Below, one piece after another: positions 28,693-32,950 of a stretch of 32,950 nt of DNA. The DNA lies in contig CAJTUC010000038.1 of NCBI GenBank assembly GCA_910579395.1, positions 1 to 32,950 on the forward strand, read 5' to 3'. Each line of letters begins with the position of its first letter. Position 1 is the first letter of the stretch. The stretch comes from an uncultured Lachnospiraceae bacterium. Lineage in GTDB: Bacteria; Bacillota; Clostridia; Lachnospirales; Lachnospiraceae. The notes beneath the pieces were generated by a model, which was not told the origin of the DNA, did not search any database, and was given only the letters and a program-made list of their open reading frames with translations. The position numbers and the translations under genes were made by a program.

Positions 28693-29907
28693 TCAGCGCC
28701 CCGACACCTGATACTCCTTATAAAAGTGCTTCCCTATAACGGCCAGTCCGATGCTGCACAAAATATAAATAACCGGCAGAGCCTGCCATGCCAGGAAAGG
28801 ATGTCCGAATACCGTAAGCAGACGCAGGTCAAAGATATTCCAGGAATGCAGGACCGTCATAGGCATCCAGTTCCATATCTGCGCCAAAACACGGTACTGC
28901 GCCGGTACGCTGCATATTATTCCCGCAACAATAATGCCTGTGGAAACCGACAGCGCCGCTATACTGCTGTGCAGCAGTTCCGATAAGACCATTACGAACA
29001 AACTGGCCAATATGGCTATTATGAACAGCATTCCATAAGCGATCAGGCACGCCTGCCCCATTGTTATAGGATACGAATACAGATTATTGCTCGGATACAG
29101 CTGAAACGCCGCTCCAAAGCCTTCGCTCCCATAAATGCCGAGCGAAAGGCCCGCAGCCAAAACCGTCATCAACGCAGACGCGGCAACGGATACGCTGATC
29201 CCCGCCAGAATTTTAGCCCAGTACACATCCTTTTTCCCAAAAATGCTGGAAAGCATCATCTGATCCGTTCTGCGCATATGTTCTTCCGGAAAAACCCCTG
29301 AAAGACAGACTGCCGTTAAAATAAGCATCAGCATACCGACAACTTTTATCTTTCTCATCAGGTCTGCATATCCTTCATAGTATATATAAGTGACCGGCTT
29401 ATCCGTCTGCGCTTCTTTTTCCTCCCAGAACACCTTCTCCCTGTCCGTCAGAAAAAGCCACTCATAATATTCCTTACACGCGGCCGCTTTTAAAGCATAA
29501 AGCTCCTCCTCATCCGCCTCCCAGTTCATAAGCTCTTCCGTCTCCATACCGCTCCACCATCTGACTGTGTTAAAAACGGAACTGTACGGCCGGGCATAGG
29601 TCTGGTATTCCTCGGTCAGTGTATACCTGTCCGCCGCCTGCGGGATTTTTCCATAAGCTTCCGTCATTTCTTCGAGCAGCTTCTGGTCAATTTTCCGGCC
29701 CGACAGAGTTCTGCTGTAAGCGCTGTCAACGAGGAACATATGGTAATGGGTATCGACGATTTCCCCGTCTACATAATAGCTTCCCATCAGATTCGACAGC
29801 ACCGAGACTGCCGTAAGCGCCATACAGATAAAGAATGTGACCCACAGCAGTTTCTTTTTGATGATTTTTTTCAGTTCATATCGATAAAGTATTCCGAATT
29901 GTTTCAT
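28693..29907 (-). CDS. ABC-2 type transporter permease
   Basis: A 404-residue membrane protein. One N-terminal span (LLWVTFFICMALTAVSVL) is followed by a large external region of about 150 residues, then five or more C-terminal spans (VVGMLMLILTAVCLSGVF, ILAGISVSVAASALMTVLAAG, LIAYGMLFIIAILASLFVMV, IAALSVSTGIIVAGIICSV, and a last one near the end). This layout matches ABC-2/NatB-like permeases. ATG 29907 has GGGAG upstream; the frame begins at 29919. It forms one operon with the ATPase, the membrane protein and the sigma factor. The substrate is unknown; such systems often export antimicrobial compounds or respond to envelope stress. Confidence 0.87.
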   Translation of the reverse strand: MKQFGILYRYELKKIIKKKLLWVTFFICMALTAVSVLSNLMGSYYVDGEIVDTHYHMFLVDSAYSRTLSGRKIDQKLLEEMTEAYGKIPQAADRYTLTEEYQTYARPYSSVFNTVRWWSGMETEELMNWEADEEELYALKAAACKEYYEWLFLTDREKVFWEEKEAQTDKPVTYIYYEGYADLMRKIKVVGMLMLILTAVCLSGVFPEEHMRRTDQMMLSSIFGKKDVYWAKILAGISVSVAASALMTVLAAGLSLGIYGSEGFGAAFQLYPSNNLYSYPITMGQACLIAYGMLFIIAILASLFVMVLSELLHSSIAALSVSTGIIVAGIICSVPAQYRVLAQIWNWMPMTVLHSWNIFDLRLLTVFGHPFLAWQALPVIYILCSIGLAVIGKHFYKEYQVSGR

Positions 29908-29969
29908 TTTTACTCCCATCTGTCTGCTTCAGCAAACACTCAAATTCAATCGTTGAAAACGCTTTTCTC

Positions 29970-30683
29970 TCAACCCGCGGATATCCCTTTTTCATCTCCG
30001 AACCGGTTCAGATAAAATTCTTCCAAATCTCCTTTGTCATGGTCCCATTCCCCCTGATAGACCATCTGCCCGTTTTTCATGATCAGAACTTTGTCCGCAA
30101 TATGTTCAATATCCGAAACGATATGCGTGGATAACAGAACAATATTTTCTTTTCCAAGACTTTCGATCAGATTCCGGAAACGGACGCGCTCTTTCGGGTC
30201 GAGTCCGGCCGTCGGTTCATCCAGAACCAGTAATTTCGGATCATTTAGAAGTGCCTGCGCAATGCCGAGCCGCTGTTTCATCCCGCCTGAAAAAGTTTTG
30301 ATCTTTTTATGTTTTACATCCTGCAAGGCTACGAGCTCCAGCAGTTCTTTTACCTTTTTTCGGGCGGATGCTCTCGGAAGCCCTTTTAACGCGGCCATAT
30401 ACAGTAGAAAATCTTCTGCGTCAAATTCCGGATAATAGCCGAAATCCTGCGGCAGATATCCCAGGACCGCACGATAAGACTCTTCTCCCACATCCATGCC
30501 GTCGAGCGCGACCGTTCCGCTGCTCGGCCGTAAAATACCGCAGACCATCCGCATCAGCGTCGTTTTGCCGGCGCCGTTTTCTCCGAGCAGCCCGTATACG
30601 CCCTTTCCAAGCGTTACCGAGACCCGGTCCACCGCAATGCGGTTCTTATATTGTTTTGATAACCGGTCTATGACAAGTTCCAT
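29970..30683 (-). CDS. ABC transporter ATP-binding protein
   Basis: A 237-residue ATPase. Walker A is GLLGENGAGKTTL (about 32-44), the Q-loop is GYLPQDFGYYPEF, the signature is FSGGMKQRLGIAQ (about 134-146), Walker B is LLVLDEPTAGLD, and the switch His is in STHIVSDI. ATG 30683 has GGAGG 7 bases upstream and gives the normal domain start; the frame is open to 30854 but overlaps the membrane protein gene. The coding sequence overlaps that gene by 16 bp, implying translational coupling. Confidence 0.93.
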   Translation of the reverse strand: MELVIDRLSKQYKNRIAVDRVSVTLGKGVYGLLGENGAGKTTLMRMVCGILRPSSGTVALDGMDVGEESYRAVLGYLPQDFGYYPEFDAEDFLLYMAALKGLPRASARKKVKELLELVALQDVKHKKIKTFSGGMKQRLGIAQALLNDPKLLVLDEPTAGLDPKERVRFRNLIESLGKENIVLLSTHIVSDIEHIADKVLIMKNGQMVYQGEWDHDKGDLEEFYLNRFGDEKGISAG

Positions 30684-31387
30684 ATGAAATCCTCCATTCT
30701 GTTGATAAACTGGTAATATTGTTTCACGGTTCCGAAGCCGAACACGGCGGCCGCCACAGCCCACCAAAGCAACCGCTCTTCCCCGTACAGCCGCGGCATA
30801 TTGCCATGTAGGAAAATGACCATCAACGAAATAACAAGCGTTATTCCCATACACAGATAAGAAGCTTCCCGCCCCCTGAATCGGCGCAAGATGAAAAGAC
30901 CGAGAAAAGCAGTCAGCAAAAAGGGCGTCAGCATATACAACCCGGCCTGTATCGGCCCAAACAGATTATTGCAAAGCCCGACGGGTAGGAGCAGACACAA
31001 GAGCAGCAGATTTTCCGCGCCGAGAATCCCCAATCTGGCCAGAAGAACGCTTTTTAACGAAAAGCGGGTCGCCATTTCCATTTCCGCCATCTCATAGTTT
31101 TCGGAACGCCCGCTTTCGGCAACAATGGTCAGGGCGAGCAGCGGCATCCATGCGGAGACCCACCAGAGCATATCCGCCGAAAAAACTGCCGCACCGGCAA
31201 GCGATGTGAAAAACGCAAGCGCCGAAACAATCCAGACCCTCTTTCGTATATAGCCGGCCTGTATCATGAGAAACCCGCAAAATCCGATTCCGGGTCTTTC
31301 CAGTCCTCCGATAAATTCTTTTTTCCGCATGGGTGCAGGCGGCTCAAACACCTGCCGCAGTTCTTTTTTCCATTCCTTTTTCCTCAA
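30668..31387 (-). CDS. Polytopic membrane protein of the sigma-ABC operon
   Basis: A 239-residue protein with a cytosolic N-terminus of about 45 residues (rich in Lys, Arg and Glu, with EPPAPMRKKEFI) and about six spans (VWIVSALAFFTSLAGAAVF, MLWWVSAWMPLLALTIVA, LLLLCLLLPVGLC, AGLYMLTPFLLTAFLGLFIL, YLCMGITLVISLMVIFL, LLWWAVAAAVFGFG). Its start overlaps the sigma gene end by 4 bp and its end overlaps the ATPase start. By position it could be the anti-sigma partner (N-terminus in the cytosol) or a second transporter subunit. No zinc-binding anti-sigma motif is seen. Confidence 0.78.
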   Translation of the reverse strand: MRKKEWKKELRQVFEPPAPMRKKEFIGGLERPGIGFCGFLMIQAGYIRKRVWIVSALAFFTSLAGAAVFSADMLWWVSAWMPLLALTIVAESGRSENYEMAEMEMATRFSLKSVLLARLGILGAENLLLLCLLLPVGLCNNLFGPIQAGLYMLTPFLLTAFLGLFILRRFRGREASYLCMGITLVISLMVIFLHGNMPRLYGEERLLWWAVAAAVFGFGTVKQYYQFINRMEDFIWNLS

Positions 31388-31851
31388 AATTCTCCCTCCT
31401 TTCGCAGTTCTTCCTCGAATTTCCCCTTCACGGCAAGCAGTTTCCGATAGACGGCAAATCTGGAAATACCGTAAATCTGCCCGATTACCGCAAGCGGCGC
31501 TTCATTCACATACCTTAACAGCAAAAGCTCCTGTTCCTCCGCCTCCATCCGCGACAAAGCCGTCCGCACCGCAAGGCTTGTGAGTACCTGCTCTTCCGCA
31601 GACGCCGTAAGGGGCTGTCCGCCCGGATGCTCCGTTTCCCTTTTCCCGGCTCTGCGGTATTCATCGATACAGAGATTTCGCGCGATCGTATAGAGACATT
31701 TCAGCATGGACAAGGAATCCGTGTGGTGATAGGACGCAAAATAGCGCAGAAAGGTCTCCTGCGTGATATCTTCGGACAGTTCCCTCTCACGCAGCCGAAA
31801 ATAGCAGTAGCGGTAGATTTTGTCGTATTCTTCTTCGATATTGACTGCCAC
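31384..31851 (-). CDS. ECF-type RNA polymerase sigma factor
   Basis: A 155-residue sigma-70 family protein. Region 2 spans about 8-70 (YDKIYRYCYFRLRERELSEDITQETFLRYF with ARNLCIDEYRR). Region 4 spans about 97-150 (ALSRMEAEEQELLLLRYVNEAPLAVIGQIYGISRFAVYRKLLAVK). The start is GTG 31851, because AAAGGAGG lies 8 bases upstream; the frame remains open to 32052 through a hairpin-rich leader that is not protein-like. It is the first gene of an operon with a membrane protein and an ABC transporter, so it probably controls their expression in response to an envelope signal. The target promoter cannot be deduced here. Confidence 0.9.
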   Translation of the reverse strand: MAVNIEEEYDKIYRYCYFRLRERELSEDITQETFLRYFASYHHTDSLSMLKCLYTIARNLCIDEYRRAGKRETEHPGGQPLTASAEEQVLTSLAVRTALSRMEAEEQELLLLRYVNEAPLAVIGQIYGISRFAVYRKLLAVKGKFEEELRKEGEF

Positions 31852-31897
31852 TTTGGAGACCTCCTTTTGCGGGGATTTGTTTTCTGTCTGTGATGAA

Positions 31898-32054
31898 GAA
31901 TGCCCGTATTTTAGGCATTCTTTGAGGCGAACCTGTTCGCCTTGTGAAGAAGATTTCAGGCGTTCTTTCGTGTGAGAAAGATTTGCCTTCGGCAAATCGT
32001 AGAACTTCTTGGCGAAGCACCCTCTGGCGCAAGCCCTAGAAGTTTTTCTCACAC
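31898..32054. repeat. Hairpin cluster upstream of the sigma factor gene
   Basis: Successive perfect hairpins: gaatgcc/ggcattc (31898-31920), aggcgaac/gttcgcct (31925-31942) and gatttgcc/ggcaaatc (31980-31998). The last is enclosed by outer arms gtgtgagaaa / tttctcacac (31970-31979, 32045-32054), with acttct / agaagt (32003-32008, 32038-32043) inside. It precedes the sigma ribosome site and is likely to be in its leader RNA or upstream region. Confidence 0.6.
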
Positions 32055-32346
32055 TAGATATAACGGATTTAACACGGGAAATGTGCGGGAATTTTGAGAT
32101 TTTTTATAAAATTGCACAATACCATATCTGGTACTCTGCTCACAAAGATATTCTGTTTTTCGACTACATCATGATTTTTTCTTTTAGTGTACGGTATTTC
32201 GTCATTATTTTTTCTACACCCCTGGAATACAAATGGATTTGTATTCTTTTCCGATTCATGTTATAAAGAATTTACCTTTATTTTCGGGCATCCTGTTCTG
32301 TCATGCCCCACCTGCTACAATTCTATTTCACAAAGGAGACACTTCT
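32055..32346. other. AT-rich intergenic region
   Basis: About 290 bp between divergent sigma-factor and nuclease genes. One perfect hairpin, gaatacaaat/atttgtattc (32225-32246), is followed by tttt. No clear consensus promoter was identified, though both genes must start transcription from here. No coding frame is credible. Confidence 0.5.
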
Positions 32347-32950
32347 ATGAATCAAAACAAATCCGTCCTTTCTGCACAAGCCGCCAACGGCCCCGTCCGC
32401 TTCAACATGACCAACGACTATATGTTCCGCGCTGTTTTACAGGAGAACAATAAAGTCTTACGCGGCCTTATCTGCTCTCTTCTGCATCTTTCGAAGGCAG
32501 AAGTCATCTCCGCCGAGATCACGAACCCAATCATTCTGGGAGAATCCATCGCAGGCAAAGAATTCCGGCTGGATATCAACGTCCGGCTCAACGACCGTAC
32601 CCTGATCAATCTGGAAATGCAGGTAGATGACAGAATGGACTGGCCAGACCGTTCCCTTCTCTATCTCTGCCGTTCTTACGACCAGCTCGGCCACGGGCAG
32701 GAATATATGGAGATACAGCCGGTAATCCACATCGGCTTCCTCGACTACACCCTTTTCGAGGAATCGCCGGAATTTTATGCAGCCTATAAACTGATTAATG
32801 TAAAAAATCATGATATTTATAATGACAACTTCACCCTGTGTGTGGTAAACTTATCTCGAATTGATTTAGCGACCGAAGAAGATAAGAAATATCAGATCGA
32901 CTGCTGGGCCAGATTGTTCAAGGCCACCATGTGGGAGGAGATTCATATGC
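32347..32950 (+). CDS. Rpn-family PD-(D/E)XK nuclease / putative transposase (partial at right edge)
   Basis: The first 201 codons of a gene that runs out of the window. ATG 32347 follows AAAGGAG. It matches the PDDEXK_2 (Rpn, recombination-promoting nuclease/putative transposase) family: NMTNDYMFRAVLQENNKVLRGLI, then the catalytic core FRLDINVRLNDRTLINLEMQV with D and E-x-Q. MDWPDRSLLYLCRSYDQL and PVIHIGFLDYTLF follow as usual for the family. These genes are common and often repeated in Lachnospiraceae genomes. RpnA of E. coli is a DNA endonuclease raising RecA-independent recombination; the biological role here is unknown. Confidence 0.9.
   Translation, partial: MNQNKSVLSAQAANGPVRFNMTNDYMFRAVLQENNKVLRGLICSLLHLSKAEVISAEITNPIILGESIAGKEFRLDINVRLNDRTLINLEMQVDDRMDWPDRSLLYLCRSYDQLGHGQEYMEIQPVIHIGFLDYTLFEESPEFYAAYKLINVKNHDIYNDNFTLCVVNLSRIDLATEEDKKYQIDCWARLFKATMWEEIHM

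Noticed and set aside
31852..32052. N-terminal extension of the sigma factor
   Set aside because: The open frame upstream of GTG 31851 is composed of translated hairpins, while AAAGGAGG sits exactly 8 bases before that GTG.
1..32950. CRISPR arrays, rRNA genes and IS elements
   Set aside because: No regularly spaced repeats, no rRNA-like sequence and no transposase with terminal repeats were seen, apart from the partial Rpn-type gene at the right edge.

Overview
The window looks like a piece of a Gram-positive anaerobe chromosome, most likely Clostridia and probably Lachnospiraceae. This is judged from moderate GC, strong AGGAGG-type ribosome binding sites, sigma-A style promoters, a Gram-positive GAAC-N4-GTTC SOS operator, a ferredoxin/FeFe-hydrogenase-like redox sensor, and household genes typical of that group. 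No species can be named from the sequence alone.

The left 8.5 kb is an integrated filamentous-phage (inovirus-type) genome of 8,207 bp. It sits in the 3' end of a tRNA-Gly(GCC) gene. Reading rightwards it carries: a candidate rolling-circle origin and a Rep_trans-type initiator; a non-coding region with strong hairpins; a probable Fst/par-style type I toxin-antitoxin module; a divergent ribbon-helix-helix repressor with two matching operators; small early proteins, one a possible ssDNA-binding protein; an acidic tail-anchored protein; a 44-residue membrane protein; a pVIII-like major coat protein followed by a terminator; a reverse-strand small membrane protein; a pIII-like tip protein with an AT-rich central domain; a pVI-like protein; a Zot/pI assembly ATPase; and a tyrosine integrase. 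No secretin (pIV) is present, as expected for a host without an outer membrane. The first 338 bp of the window repeat, without a difference, the end of this element (integrase 3' end plus att core). A second copy therefore lies immediately to the left, giving a tandem array, or the assembly has captured a circular form.

From 8.5 to 21.3 kb the chromosome holds: tRNA-Gly; a membrane-anchored family 3 glycoside hydrolase with a very long acidic cytoplasmic tail; an 800-bp non-coding stretch with a strong promoter and possible ncRNA; a LUD-domain protein; a soluble FeFe-hydrogenase-like/chemoreceptor fusion; a glyA-hom-(ApgM-like homoserine kinase)-aspartate kinase operon for threonine/glycine metabolism; and a lipid kinase next to a PAP2-type phosphatase.

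From 21.3 to 33 kb most genes are on the minus strand. They are: a tightly packed operon of 5'-nucleotidase, an SfsA-MutY fusion and a glycosyltransferase; a DUF1653 protein; a small membrane protein under a double LexA-type operator; holA with two uncharacterised followers; and an operon of ECF sigma factor, membrane protein, ABC ATPase and ABC permease. An Rpn-type PD-(D/E)XK nuclease gene on the plus strand is cut by the right edge. Several intergenic regions are unusually full of perfect hairpins (16.5, 19.2-19.5, 28.5-28.7 and 31.9-32.05 kb).
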